The translations under genes and the position numbers were made by a program. This document shows, in pieces, positions 33,636 through 42,751 of a stretch of DNA of 42,923 nucleotides. The stretch spans positions 1-42,923 of the forward strand of contig CAMDGM010000030.1 in the NCBI GenBank assembly GCA_945898015.1. The letters run 5' to 3'. The notes below the pieces were generated by a model, which was given only the letters and a program-made list of their open reading frames with translations, ran no database searches and was not told the origin of the DNA. This stretch comes from PVC group bacterium. Its GTDB lineage: Bacteria > Verrucomicrobiota > Kiritimatiellia > CAIKKV01. The number at the start of each line of letters is the position of its first letter. Positions within the stretch are counted from its first letter, which is position 1.

Positions 33636-36600
33636 GACAGGATCACCCTCAGGTAGCCCGTCGACTGGATGCTGGGGTTGGCCTCCCCGGCCAGATGCGC
33701 GCGCCAGAGCGTATTCCCGTCAGCCCGCCGGGCGCTGACGACCATGTCCAGCGCGAAGCTCCCGGCCGCCGGATCAAGGCCGGCCAGCGCCAGCGGCAGG
33801 GATACCGCCAGCATCCAGCCGCCGGGCACGGGTCCGCCCGCCTGCGCCACGCCTTCGGCGGAGCGTCCGCCAGTCGCCACCCGGACCGCGGCCGGCTCCT
33901 TTCCCACCGCCGGGGCCGCGATCAACTGGCTGAATGGCGCTCCCGCCTCCCTCGTCGCAAACAATTCGAAGCTGGACCCGTCCCACAGCTCCGGTCCCCG
34001 CGCCGGGGCGGCGTCGGCGACATCCACCCGCACCAGCAGCCGGTCGCCGGCAACGGCCAGGCGCACGACGGCCTTCACCGGCCTCCCGTTGCCGTCCACA
34101 GGGTGTCCGGGAAGAGCGCCCAGCGTTCCGGCCAGGTCCTGAAGGGCGGGAACGGCCTTCAGCCGCGGTAGGGCCAGCGTCCGCGAAACCGAAAACAGGA
34201 GGCTGGTTGTGACAAGGCCCTCGCCCGCCGCCTCGACGGCGAAAGCCGTGGCTTTCCCGGTAGCCACTACCATGGCGTCCAGCGCCGCGCGGGCGCCGGG
34301 CTTGAGTGCGGCCGACAGTTCCCGCGGGCCGACCAGGCGGGCGGCGGAAGCCGGGATGACGCGCAGCCGGTAGCGGCCTTGCGCCGGGGCGTCGCCCCGG
34401 TTCTCCAGCGTCAGGGAGATGGCCTGCGGAATTCCCGGCACCACCATCTGGCTGCGAGGCATGCCGCCCCAGGGGTGCTGTCTGCTGGACGCGTCCGGCC
34501 ATTCGGCCGGCCAGGGCCAGAAAAGGGGCTCCAGGATAGCACGCGGTTCTTCCGATTCGGCCGCCACGTCGTCAACAGACCGGGGAAGCCTTTCACGGAA
34601 CCGGGGCCCGGCTTCGGCGACCACCGCCGCCACCGTTTCCGAACGGATGCCCGCGGCTTTGAGCGCGGCGGGCCGGGCCGGCACCAGCGAGGCGCCCGCG
34701 CCATCCAGCGGCACGGCTTCGGCAAAACAGCTATGGCGATCCCGCCCGGACTCCTGCCACGCCGCCCAGCTCTTCCCGGTGAAAAGGGCGGGCCGGCCGG
34801 GATCGCCGGCATACACGTTGCGGTCGACCCGGGCGCTGGCCCAGCCGTTCCCGGCCCAGAGCAAGCCGCTTCCGGCGCCCTGCACCAGGTTGTTCTCAAA
34901 CGTCACCGAACGCATGAACTCGCAGCGGGACACGGCGATCTGGTTGTCGATCGCATCAACGAACAGGTTGCGCCGGACCGTGTTGTCGCGGCCGTAATGC
35001 TGATGAAAGCCGCCCGACTTGGTTCCGCTGACCACGTTGTCCTCGATCTGCATCCAGCTGCTGCCCTCATCGGTGTAAATGCCCCATCCGCCGTAGCCGT
35101 AACTGTGCACGTCGCTGATGACGTTGCGCCGGATCGTGCTTCCGGCCTGGCGGCCCAGGGTGTAGATCGCCCCCATGTCGCTGAGCATGCCGTGGCCGAT
35201 GGCGTGGATGAGGTTGCCTTCGATCCGGTTGTCGAAGGAGAAGGCGGGGGCGTACCCCCAGGTCCAGCCGCAGGAGATACCGCTGTAGTTGAAATTCCAG
35301 ATGTGATTGTGGAGCACGCGATTGCGTGAGGCGTCGCCGATCCAGACGCCGATGGAGGAATGAAAGATGAGCCCGCCGTCATGGATCGAGCAATCACTGA
35401 CCGTCGTCTCCGAGGATTCGGGCCGGTCTCGCCCCGCCAGCCGGCCGCCCGCCTCTTCCCGGCAAGGCCCCCATCCGAGCGCGGCCGCATCCATGCCCCG
35501 GAAAGCGCCATGCCCGCCATCGACCCAGCCCTTGGGCAGGCCGCCCTCGTGGCCGATCTTGACGCCGCCGCCGCCGAGATCGTGCAACGCACACGCCACG
35601 ATGCGGTTGCGCCGGCATCCGCGCAGCACCTCGACCGCCCACCCGGCGACCTGGCTGACGCGGCACGCATACAGGGCGCAATCCTCGGCCCCGGCAAACC
35701 GCACCGCCGCGGGCACATGGAAATCGGCCTGGAGGGAGCCCGCGTTGTCGCGGGGCATTTCCCAGTCGGCATGGCGCAGGTCGAAACACTCAAAGCGCAG
35801 GTGGCGGACGCGCCGGGCCGGGTCGAGCAGGTCGCCCCGCACGGACAGCAGCAGGTCCAGCGCCGGGGCCTCCACCAGGGCGGTCGCGCGATTTTCCCCC
35901 GGCTGGGGGATGTAGGACAGCACGCCTGCCACCCGGTCCAGGTACCAGTCACCGGGGTCGGTGCACGCTTCCGCCACGTGGTCCAGGCGGAACCGGGTGT
36001 GGCGACCCGTCTCATCGCGCGAGAACCGGCTGTAGCCCTTGGTGGCGAAATGGACCGTGCGGGCGGCCTCATCAACGGAAGCAATGCGCAGATGATTCTC
36101 GTACCAATGATCGGGCACCACCACATCAATATCGCCCAGATTGCGGAACGAGCGGAACTCGCCGGGCTCGAACAGGGCGCTCATGGCGCCGTGGAACGGG
36201 CCGCCGGGATCGAGCTTCGCCTCCGCCGCGGGCACGCCCGCAAAACGGTAGAAGCCGTGCCTGGGCAGGCGGGCCCTCAGGCGGCGACGGCCGTTGACAA
36301 AGAGCTGGGTGAACCACCAGCGGCCGGCGGCCACCTCCGGCAAATCGGCCTGCCAGCAGGGGCGGCCGTTGATCGTGCCGTCGCGCCAATCGCCGATCAC
36401 GCGCGCCCCGCTGAGGATCGGGCGGCCGCCGCTGCCGGACCAGGTGACCGGACAGCGCGCCGTGCCCCCGTCCTCGGGCGCGAACACGATCGGCGCGGCC
36501 AGGCGGTACACGCCGGGCTCGACCAGCACCCGGACGGGGCTCTTGCCGCCGCCCCGGCGGCGGAGTTTCCTCAACGCGTCACGAGCCGCCTCCAGCGTGG

Positions 36601-36676
36601 CGTAGGGGCGGGCCGCGGTGCCGTCGGGCTTGCGGGTTGCGGATGCGGACACATGGAGCTCAAGTGATGCGGTCAC
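33632..36676 (-). CDS. Right-handed beta-helix protein with CBM9-like C-terminal domain
   Basis: This is a 1014-residue protein from the preferred start. It opens with the beta-helix entry motif LHVSASATRKPDGTAARPYAT, common in pectate-lyase-like and GH/PL beta-helix enzymes (only this short motif is quoted). A parallel beta-helix (about 20-620) follows, with many N-x-(I/V) turns such as IWNFNYSGISCGW and HSYGYGGWGIYTDEG. The last 190 residues look like a CBM9-type domain (VAGDRLLVRVDVAD, WDGSSFELF, LPLALAGLDP). The frame is open to 36784 (TTG) with ATGs at 36760, 36757 and 36742, but none has a ribosome site. GTG 36676 has GGAG eight bases upstream and starts just before the domain, so it is chosen. 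No signal peptide is seen from any start, which is unexpected for a polysaccharide-active protein. Its stop overlaps the next gene by four bases. Confidence 0.78.
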   Translation of the reverse strand: MTASLELHVSASATRKPDGTAARPYATLEAARDALRKLRRRGGGKSPVRVLVEPGVYRLAAPIVFAPEDGGTARCPVTWSGSGGRPILSGARVIGDWRDGTINGRPCWQADLPEVAAGRWWFTQLFVNGRRRLRARLPRHGFYRFAGVPAAEAKLDPGGPFHGAMSALFEPGEFRSFRNLGDIDVVVPDHWYENHLRIASVDEAARTVHFATKGYSRFSRDETGRHTRFRLDHVAEACTDPGDWYLDRVAGVLSYIPQPGENRATALVEAPALDLLLSVRGDLLDPARRVRHLRFECFDLRHADWEMPRDNAGSLQADFHVPAAVRFAGAEDCALYACRVSQVAGWAVEVLRGCRRNRIVACALHDLGGGGVKIGHEGGLPKGWVDGGHGAFRGMDAAALGWGPCREEAGGRLAGRDRPESSETTVSDCSIHDGGLIFHSSIGVWIGDASRNRVLHNHIWNFNYSGISCGWTWGYAPAFSFDNRIEGNLIHAIGHGMLSDMGAIYTLGRQAGSTIRRNVISDVHSYGYGGWGIYTDEGSSWMQIEDNVVSGTKSGGFHQHYGRDNTVRRNLFVDAIDNQIAVSRCEFMRSVTFENNLVQGAGSGLLWAGNGWASARVDRNVYAGDPGRPALFTGKSWAAWQESGRDRHSCFAEAVPLDGAGASLVPARPAALKAAGIRSETVAAVVAEAGPRFRERLPRSVDDVAAESEEPRAILEPLFWPWPAEWPDASSRQHPWGGMPRSQMVVPGIPQAISLTLENRGDAPAQGRYRLRVIPASAARLVGPRELSAALKPGARAALDAMVVATGKATAFAVEAAGEGLVTTSLLFSVSRTLALPRLKAVPALQDLAGTLGALPGHPVDGNGRPVKAVVRLAVAGDRLLVRVDVADAAPARGPELWDGSSFELFATREAGAPFSQLIAAPAVGKEPAAVRVATGGRSAEGVAQAGGPVPGGWMLAVSLPLALAGLDPAAGSFALDMVVSARRADGNTLWRAHLAGEANPSIQSTGYLRVILS

Positions 36677-36884
36677 AGGATGGTCTCCGGAAACAGGTTT
36701 CTGGTTCGGGGGGCAAACACCGATCTTTGTTTCTCCAGACATCGGAAAACGTAACATCATGGCCCCGCGGCAAAGAAAAATCAACTGGGGTTTTCCAGGA
36801 ATGCCAATAAAAAAGCCTTTTCGTCCCCCCGATTACAAAGTAAGTTAGCTCCATGAACCCATCCGTTTTATTGGATCTCTAATC

Positions 36885-38279
36885 ATGTTCAACGCGCCCC
36901 TTAGAACGGTTCTCTTCGGCGGTCTCCTGGGTTTCCTTTTTCTCGCCACCGCCCGGAGCGAAGAGGTTCCCTTCGCGCGACTGGAAGCGGACCCACCGAC
37001 CGTTTATGCGGGACAGCCCTTCACGCTGCTCCTCTCCGTCTTCACCACCGGACAGGATCTGGAACCCGGCATGAAAATCAACGGACTGCCCGACGCCCTT
37101 CAGCTGCAACCCTTCCAGGAAATGCCGGCCCTCAGCCAGACCGAAGGCGGACGAACCTACCAGGTACTCCGATCCCGCTGCGACGCCATCGCCCCCCACC
37201 CGGGCCGGCTCCAATTCGCCCCCGTCATCCAGGGGGTCTCCACCCGCACGATTCAAACCTTCTTCTTTGTCCAGCGCATCCAGAACAACGTCCAGATCCA
37301 GATCCAGCCCATCACCCTGGAGGTCAAACCGGTCCCGCTTGAACAGGCCCCCAAGGACTACGCCGGCTTGATCGGAACCTTTCACCTGGCGGCCTCTTTA
37401 TCCACCAACCGCGTCCTCCCGGGCGATCTGGTCACCTTGACCTGCACCCTCTCCGGTACCGGCCGCTTTGACCGTGTCCCGCCCCTGGGCATCCATTCGA
37501 GCCCCGGATTCAAACTCTACCCACCCCGGCTGGAAACCGCCCGGAGCGGGGCTACGGTCCGCACCTACACCCAGGTGATGATTCCGTTAAACGTCGGGTC
37601 CCGGCTCATCCCCGGCCTCAAACTGACCGCCTTCAACCCCTCGCTCGGATCCTTCGAAACCCTCTCCGCCGGCCCCTTCCCCCTTGTTGAAGATACCGGG
37701 CGCCCCACCAACCAGCCTTCAACCATTGTCATGACCATGCCGGGAGCAAATGGCCTCGTGGCGCCATCGCTTCTTCCGGATGGAAAAGCCATGCTTTACC
37801 TGCTCCGCACCCTCCGGACTCAACCGCGAAACCCGACCGCCCAACGCCAATTACGCCAATTGCTGGACACTTCCGCCATTCCCTTTCCCCCCGCCCTTCC
37901 CCCCTGGAGCCAGTTATCGCGAAACGAATGGCTGACGGTGTTGGGGTCTGCCCTGGCGCTCGGCCTGATCGCGCTCGGGTTGCGCCGGCGCCGCTACCTC
38001 GCCTTTGTGGCCCGGCTCCTGACCGTCATCACCCTGCCGCTCGCCCTGCTGGCCTCCGCCGGCGCCGCCTGGTGGATGACCGGGCCGCCGGCGTCGGAAC
38101 GGGTGGTCACCGCCGCCCTCGTGCAAGGGCGGCTGGCGCCGACTGAAGCATCGGCCCCCTCCATCCGCCTGACCGAAGGCATGGTCGTCAGGCGGGTCGA
38201 CACCTCGGGCGCCTGGGTCCGCGTCATGGCCGGCGACCTGGCCGTCTGGATACCCGATTCTGCCCTTGAACAACCCTGA
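36885..38279 (+). CDS. Second BatD-like protein ending in an SH3-like domain
   Basis: This 464-residue protein has a signal peptide (about 1-25) and two BatD-type beta domains (FARLEADPPTVYAGQPFTLLLSV; second beginning near LSTNRVLPGDLVTLTC). Two hydrophobic helices lie near 350-367 and 380-402. The last 60 residues (VVTAALVQGRL...LTEGMVVRRVD...AWVRVMAGDLAVWIPDSAL) form an SH3-like domain of the kind that closes BatE proteins. It lacks the TPR part. It therefore complements the BatD-BatE fusion at 19475-22036, which has TPRs but no SH3. The upstream 208 bp holds no clear promoter, and the ribosome site is weak (GGA about nine bases before the ATG). The downstream PfkB kinase starts 17 bases later. 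Confidence 0.75.
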   Translation: MFNAPLRTVLFGGLLGFLFLATARSEEVPFARLEADPPTVYAGQPFTLLLSVFTTGQDLEPGMKINGLPDALQLQPFQEMPALSQTEGGRTYQVLRSRCDAIAPHPGRLQFAPVIQGVSTRTIQTFFFVQRIQNNVQIQIQPITLEVKPVPLEQAPKDYAGLIGTFHLAASLSTNRVLPGDLVTLTCTLSGTGRFDRVPPLGIHSSPGFKLYPPRLETARSGATVRTYTQVMIPLNVGSRLIPGLKLTAFNPSLGSFETLSAGPFPLVEDTGRPTNQPSTIVMTMPGANGLVAPSLLPDGKAMLYLLRTLRTQPRNPTAQRQLRQLLDTSAIPFPPALPPWSQLSRNEWLTVLGSALALGLIALGLRRRRYLAFVARLLTVITLPLALLASAGAAWWMTGPPASERVVTAALVQGRLAPTEASAPSIRLTEGMVVRRVDTSGAWVRVMAGDLAVWIPDSALEQP

Positions 38280-38295
38280 TGCGTGGGAGCCTGTC

Positions 38296-39492
38296 ATGAA
38301 CGAAATTGTGGTTGCCGGCCATCTGTGCCTCGACATCTTCCCCTCCTTCGCTCCCGACCGGACCGATCTCGCAAACACCTTTACGCCCGGAAAACTGGTC
38401 GATGTGGGGCCCATCGGCTTTGCGACCGGGGGCGCGGTCTCCAACACCGGCCTGGCCTGCGTTCGTTTTGGGACCCCCACCCGGCTGATCGCGCTGATCG
38501 GACAGGACCTGTTCGGCCAGGAAATCCTGAACCGGATCAAGGCCCACGGCGGCGGCGTGGACGGGATCGCCATCCGTCCGGGACTCTCCTCCAGCTACAC
38601 CGTCGTGCTGGCTCCGCCCGGCTTGGACCGGATCTTTTTCCATCATCCGGGAACCAATGACCTTTTCGACGCCTCCTGCATCGGCTTTTCTTCGCTGGCC
38701 CAGGCGGGACTATTTCATTTCGGCTACCCGCCCCTCATGAAGTCCATGTTCGAACGGGACGGTGAAGCGCTGATCCGGATCTTCAACCAGGCCCGGGAAA
38801 CAGGCGTTGTCACCTCCCTCGACATGGCACTCCCCGATCCCGCCTCTCCGGCGGGGAAAGCCCCCTGGTCCCGGATCCTGGCCGGGGTGCTGCCCTCGGT
38901 CGACCTTTTCCTGCCCAGCATCGAGGAGCTGCTCTACATGCTGGACCGCCCGCGTTTTCTCGAACGGCGGGATTGCGCCGGAGCCCGCAACCTGGTGGAT
39001 GTCATCACGGCGGACGACGTCTCCTCCGTCGCGGAGCGGGCGCTGGCGCTCGGCGCCGGAGCCGTGCTGATCAAATGCGGCCATCGCGGCTTATACCTGA
39101 GGACAGCGGGCGGCGGGCGACTGGACGCAGCCTGCCGCAGGCTGGGCATGGATCCGGAAAACTGGTCGGCCCGGGAACTCTGGCAGCCCTGCTTCGCCGT
39201 GCCGCGCGTGGCGGGAACCACCGGCGCGGGGGATTCGGCCATCGCGGGCTTCCTGTGCGCCTGCGGGCGGGGCGAAGCCGCGGAATCCGCCTTGCGCTAT
39301 TCGGCGGCGGCCGGCTCGTTCAACGTCACGCAACCGGATTCGCTTAGCGGGCTTGTTTCCTGGGCGGAGATGACGGCCGCCATCCGGAAAGGCTGGGCGC
39401 TCGGCCCCCTGGACATTCGCTCACCCGGCTGGCGCTTTGACGCCTCCGGCGGACACTGGCATGGCCCCGGCGATACAAGCCGGGCCTCTTAG
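38296..39492 (+). CDS. PfkB/ribokinase-family carbohydrate kinase
   Basis: This 398-residue cytosolic protein begins with EIVVAGHLCLDIFPSF, matching the family N-terminus, and carries the C-terminal anion-hole motif TTGAGDSAIAGF with Asp313 as expected base. It is longer than typical ribokinases (about 310), with extra segments around residues 215-300. The sugar substrate cannot be told. The frame extends to 38266, overlapping the upstream gene, but ATG 38296 has TGGGAG (38284-38289) six bases ahead and fits the family start. It converges on the pseudopilin gene with a 13 bp gap. Confidence 0.9.
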   Translation: MNEIVVAGHLCLDIFPSFAPDRTDLANTFTPGKLVDVGPIGFATGGAVSNTGLACVRFGTPTRLIALIGQDLFGQEILNRIKAHGGGVDGIAIRPGLSSSYTVVLAPPGLDRIFFHHPGTNDLFDASCIGFSSLAQAGLFHFGYPPLMKSMFERDGEALIRIFNQARETGVVTSLDMALPDPASPAGKAPWSRILAGVLPSVDLFLPSIEELLYMLDRPRFLERRDCAGARNLVDVITADDVSSVAERALALGAGAVLIKCGHRGLYLRTAGGGRLDAACRRLGMDPENWSARELWQPCFAVPRVAGTTGAGDSAIAGFLCACGRGEAAESALRYSAAAGSFNVTQPDSLSGLVSWAEMTAAIRKGWALGPLDIRSPGWRFDASGGHWHGPGDTSRAS

Positions 39493-39505
39493 CACACCCC
39501 GGACC

Positions 39506-40333
39506 TTACCAGCTCCCGGTGGCCGTCGCCCAGGTGTTGCTGTAATACAGGAACTCCACATGGCCGTCGGCAAACACGACATGCCCCTTCCCGTTGTGAT
39601 AGGCGGCAATGCCTTCGGCAGGAGGCAACGTACCGGAACCGACATAAAGCGCTCCGTCAGTCTGCTGCGGACCATAGATAAGGGTTGTCGTCGCAGAAAC
39701 CGGATTAATTGCAGGCGTTCCGGAGGTTAAAACAGAATTTACCGACACGTTTTTACCCTCCACAGTTGTCGCTACGTTCAATTCCGTGAACAACATCCTT
39801 GAACTGCCGTTGGTCAAAGAATATAAACTGGCGTAATTCAAACTCCAGTTCATCGCATAACTACGGACAAAAGTATAGTTAGCCGCCACCGGGTTTTTTT
39901 TCCCCTCGATAACAAAAGTGGGGCACAAGTAAACCCTCTTATCTAGCACATAGGAGTACAAGGTGCCATTTGTAATGCAAGCCGTGCCATTGGCTCCGCT
40001 GCTGGCATCCCACATGTCTACATAGCCATTCGCAGCGGCACCAGTACACAGTGCTTTTGGTAAAGGGCCTTTTCGAGTTCCAACCCAACCATAATACTCA
40101 TCCCAACCGCCCACGCCGTCAGGCGTTTGATACGTGGTGGCAAAGGGGAAACGACCGCCGTTGCTCACAAAAGACATGACAGCCGTCTGAAGCTCCTTGA
40201 GATTGTTGGAGCATTGGGCCTGCCGGCCGTTCTCGCGGACCTTGGAGATGGCGGGGAACATCAACCCGGCCAGGATGCCGATCACCGCCAGCACGACCAT
40301 CAGCTCCACCAGCGTGAAGGCTTTCGTTTTCAT
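39506..40333 (-). CDS. Type II secretion/type IV-like pseudopilin with H-X9-DG motif
   Basis: This 275-residue protein has a class III prepilin leader, MKTKA|FTLVELMVVLAVIGILAG, with Glu5 of the mature form and the following hydrophobic helix (about 6-25). The globular domain ends with H246-x9-D256-G257, the processing-associated H-X9-DG motif that is abundant in Planctomycetes, Lentisphaerae and related phyla. It is probably exported by a prepilin peptidase pathway and assembled into a pseudopilus or used as a substrate. The ribosome site is unusually strong, AAAAGGAGGG five bases before the ATG. The start codon overlaps the stop of the upstream PfkB gene by four bases, so this is the last gene of the ricT-aroQ-pfkB operon. 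Confidence 0.92.
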   Translation of the reverse strand: MKTKAFTLVELMVVLAVIGILAGLMFPAISKVRENGRQAQCSNNLKELQTAVMSFVSNGGRFPFATTYQTPDGVGGWDEYYGWVGTRKGPLPKALCTGAAANGYVDMWDASSGANGTACITNGTLYSYVLDKRVYLCPTFVIEGKKNPVAANYTFVRSYAMNWSLNYASLYSLTNGSSRMLFTELNVATTVEGKNVSVNSVLTSGTPAINPVSATTTLIYGPQQTDGALYVGSGTLPPAEGIAAYHNGKGHVVFADGHVEFLYYSNTWATATGSW

Positions 40334-41274
40334 GCTCGCCCTCCTTTTGTGGACAACATGGCCTGAAAGGCCCGCAACCGCTTCCGGATGGCCTCCGGCG
40401 TCAGGGTCGCCACGCCATCGGGGCCAAACGATTCCACACAGAACGACGCCATCACCGACCCGACCAGCAATGCCTGCCGGATGGCGGCCTCATTGATTTT
40501 CCCGCACTTCGCCAGCGCGCCCATCAGCCCGCCCGTGAACGTATCGCCTGCCCCGGTCGGATCCACCACCTGGCTGACCGGATAGGCGGGCAGGAGGAAC
40601 GTGCCGGCCGGCGAAAAGAGCATGGCGCCGTGCTCGCCTTTCTTGATCACCACATGGGAGGGGCCCATTTTACGGATGTGCGCCGCGGCCCGGAACAGGT
40701 TGGACTGCCCCGTCAGCAGGCGCGCCTCGGAGTCGTTCAACGTCACCATGTCGATCCGTTTCAACACCGCCTCCACCTCGGACCGGGCGGTGTTGATCCA
40801 CAAATCCATCGTATCGACCACCGTATACCGGGGCGCCTTCATCTGGTCCAGGACCCTCAGTTGGAGGCCCGGTTGCATATTGGCCAGGAACAGGCACGGG
40901 GCCGAGCGGTAGGGCTCCGGCAGGACCGGGTCGAACTGGGCCAGCACATTCAGCTCGGTCTTCAGCGTCCGGCGGTTGTTCATATCCGCCTCGTAGACTC
41001 CGGACCACCGGAAAGTCCGGCCCTTGAGCCGCTGAAGGCCCTGGGTATTCAGTCCAATCCGCTTGTAAAGGCTTAGGAACGGGGCCGGAAAATCGGTTCC
41101 CACCACCCCCACCATGCCGGTTTTCACGAAAAATGACGAGGCCGCGCAGGCATGGGTCACAGATCCGCCCAGCACGCCGGCACGCCGGGTCTCCGGAGTG
41201 GCAATGGTATCCAGCCCGATTGAGCCTACGATCACCAGTTCAACCGGAGACACTTTCTTGTTCTGCTTCTTCAT
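40330..41274 (-). CDS. PfkB-family sugar kinase
   Basis: This 314-residue cytosolic kinase has ribokinase-fold length and motifs: VIVGSIGLDTI near the start, GGSVTHACAASSFF (sugar-side glycines) and DPTGAGDTFTGG at 238-249, with Asp244 as the expected base. It is distinct in sequence from the PfkB kinase at 38296-39492. It begins four bases inside aroQ and ends four bases inside the pseudopilin gene, so translation is coupled on both sides. The substrate is unknown. Confidence 0.92.
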   Translation of the reverse strand: MKKQNKKVSPVELVIVGSIGLDTIATPETRRAGVLGGSVTHACAASSFFVKTGMVGVVGTDFPAPFLSLYKRIGLNTQGLQRLKGRTFRWSGVYEADMNNRRTLKTELNVLAQFDPVLPEPYRSAPCLFLANMQPGLQLRVLDQMKAPRYTVVDTMDLWINTARSEVEAVLKRIDMVTLNDSEARLLTGQSNLFRAAAHIRKMGPSHVVIKKGEHGAMLFSPAGTFLLPAYPVSQVVDPTGAGDTFTGGLMGALAKCGKINEAAIRQALLVGSVMASFCVESFGPDGVATLTPEAIRKRLRAFQAMLSTKGGRA

Positions 41275-41729
41275 GAACGGCCCTTTCCCTTGCGTTCATC
41301 CAGGTACGCAAGCAAACCCTCCAGCGCGAGGCCATAGCCCCGGATTCCAAATCCGGCCAGCACGCCGATGCAAGCCGGAGCGGTCAGGCTGCGCTGCCGA
41401 AACTCCTCGCGGGCATGCACATTCGACAGGTGAACCTCCACGCAGGGAACCGCAACGCCCTGAATGGCGTCCCGAATTGCCACACTGGTATGCGTGTAGG
41501 CGCCGGGATTGAGAATCATGCCATCGAACCGGCCGGCCGCGGCCTGGATATGCCCCACCAATTCGCCTTCATTATTGGACTGGACCGCCTGCAACTCGAC
41601 GCCCATCGCAGCCGCCTGCCGGCCTACCGACTCCACCGCGTCCGCCAGCGTCGCCGTTCCGTAAAGCGCGGGCTCGCGCGTCCCCAGCAAATTCAGATTC
41701 GGCCCATTGATTAGCAACACCCGTCTCAT
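41271..41729 (-). CDS. aroQ: Type II 3-dehydroquinate dehydratase
   Basis: This 152-residue protein matches AroQ, which dehydrates 3-dehydroquinate to 3-dehydroshikimate in the shikimate pathway. Visible features are the N-terminal INGPNLNLLGTREP, catalytic Tyr23 in ALYG, the substrate loop NPGAYTHTS (74-82) and catalytic His100 in EVHLSN, followed by the REEFR helix. The length is normal. It overlaps ricT upstream and the PfkB gene downstream by four bases each. Confidence 0.97.
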   Translation of the reverse strand: MRRVLLINGPNLNLLGTREPALYGTATLADAVESVGRQAAAMGVELQAVQSNNEGELVGHIQAAAGRFDGMILNPGAYTHTSVAIRDAIQGVAVPCVEVHLSNVHAREEFRQRSLTAPACIGVLAGFGIRGYGLALEGLLAYLDERKGKGRS

Positions 41730-42571
41730 GGCGTTTCTTCCTTGTCGGTGTCTTTTTCCACAGGCCGGCGCCGGGCGCGAAGCACCTTCACCTCGGCGGC
41801 CGGATAATCAAAGGCGCGATTGTCCTCCAACCGCACTTTCACCCGCTGGCGGGGAATGTCGCGGTCCACCACGTAACCGCGCCCCTCCGGAATCTGGACC
41901 TCGTCACCATCATCCGGCATGGTCTGGGAGAGTTGGCGATAGACCTCAGACTCATAGCGCAGGCAGCACTTCAGGCGGCCGCACATGCCGCTGATGGTGG
42001 CGGGGTTCAACGTCAGGCGCTGTTGCTTGGCCATCTTGACGCCTACCGCCTCGAACTTCCTCAACCAGGAGGCGCAGCACATCCGCCGGCCGCAGGTGCC
42101 CATGCCGCCCACGCGGCCGGAGGCGTCCCGCACGCCGATCTGCCGCATTTCAATGTGCGCCTTGAGCTCGCCGGAAATATCCTTCAGAAACTCCCGGTAA
42201 TCCACGCGCTCCTCGGAGGTGAACGTGATGGACAGAATCGAGCGGTCGAAGCTATAGCGGACGCACAGGATCTTGAGCGGCAATTTGTGGGACAGAATCT
42301 TGTGCTGGCAGGCGGTCAGGGCCATGCGGGCGTGCAGGTTGTTCTCGTGCGCCTTCGTCTGGTCCTGAAGGGTGGCCCGGCGAAGGACCAAGGGGACTCC
42401 CTCGGGTTGACGGGCGGACTCGGACTCGGTCAGTTTCTGGACCCGGCCATATTCCAGCACCCGGCCCTGCTGTAACACGCACCAATCGCCCAGATGAATG
42501 GCCAGATTTTCCGGACTGCCGGCCGCCAGCACGCTGCCATCTTCCAACAGGATTTTAAGGACACGATACAC
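41726..42571 (-). CDS. ricT: PSP1-domain protein, RicT/YaaT-like
   Basis: This 281-residue cytosolic protein has a PSP1 domain with RLTLNPATISGMCGRLKCCLRYE-type motifs (shown here only in part) and GTCGRRMCCASWL, giving two Cys pairs with additional cysteines. In Bacillus subtilis RicT the corresponding cysteines bind an Fe-S cluster and the Ric proteins tune RNase Y, competence, sporulation and biofilm. The role in this organism is inferred. The start is GTG at 42571-42569, with GGGAG about nine bases upstream; no ATG fits better. It is the first gene of a four-gene minus-strand operon linked by ATGA overlaps. Confidence 0.88.
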   Translation of the reverse strand: MYRVLKILLEDGSVLAAGSPENLAIHLGDWCVLQQGRVLEYGRVQKLTESESARQPEGVPLVLRRATLQDQTKAHENNLHARMALTACQHKILSHKLPLKILCVRYSFDRSILSITFTSEERVDYREFLKDISGELKAHIEMRQIGVRDASGRVGGMGTCGRRMCCASWLRKFEAVGVKMAKQQRLTLNPATISGMCGRLKCCLRYESEVYRQLSQTMPDDGDEVQIPEGRGYVVDRDIPRQRVKVRLEDNRAFDYPAAEVKVLRARRRPVEKDTDKEETP

Positions 42572-42711
42572 GATGACGGGCTCCCGGGTTAATTCGTTTC
42601 ATTATCGGCCAGCCGGACCGGGATGTCAACATCCGGCAAGGCGTGAACACCAAAAACGCATGGTCTTTCCCTTTGCCAGCGAATAAGGCCATTTTACAAG
42701 GGGAACACTTT

Positions 42712-42723
42712 TTTGTAGACAAA
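42712..42723. repeat. Palindrome upstream of the DUF4338 gene
   Basis: TTTGT-AG-ACAAA is a perfect 12-base palindrome in the 180 bp AT-richer gap between ricT and the right-edge gene. Upstream at 42621-42634 a second small stem, GGATG-TCAA-CATCC, occurs. Either could be an operator or lie near a mobile-element end. No matching second copy is within the window, so neither can be called a terminal repeat. Confidence 0.35.
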
Positions 42724-42751
42724 TCCGCCCTAATTTGCTTTTCTATACTGG

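Noticed and set aside
36853-36882. Nine-codon ORF before the second BatD-like gene as a leader peptide
   Set aside because: It is too short, lacks a ribosome site and shows no attenuator structure.
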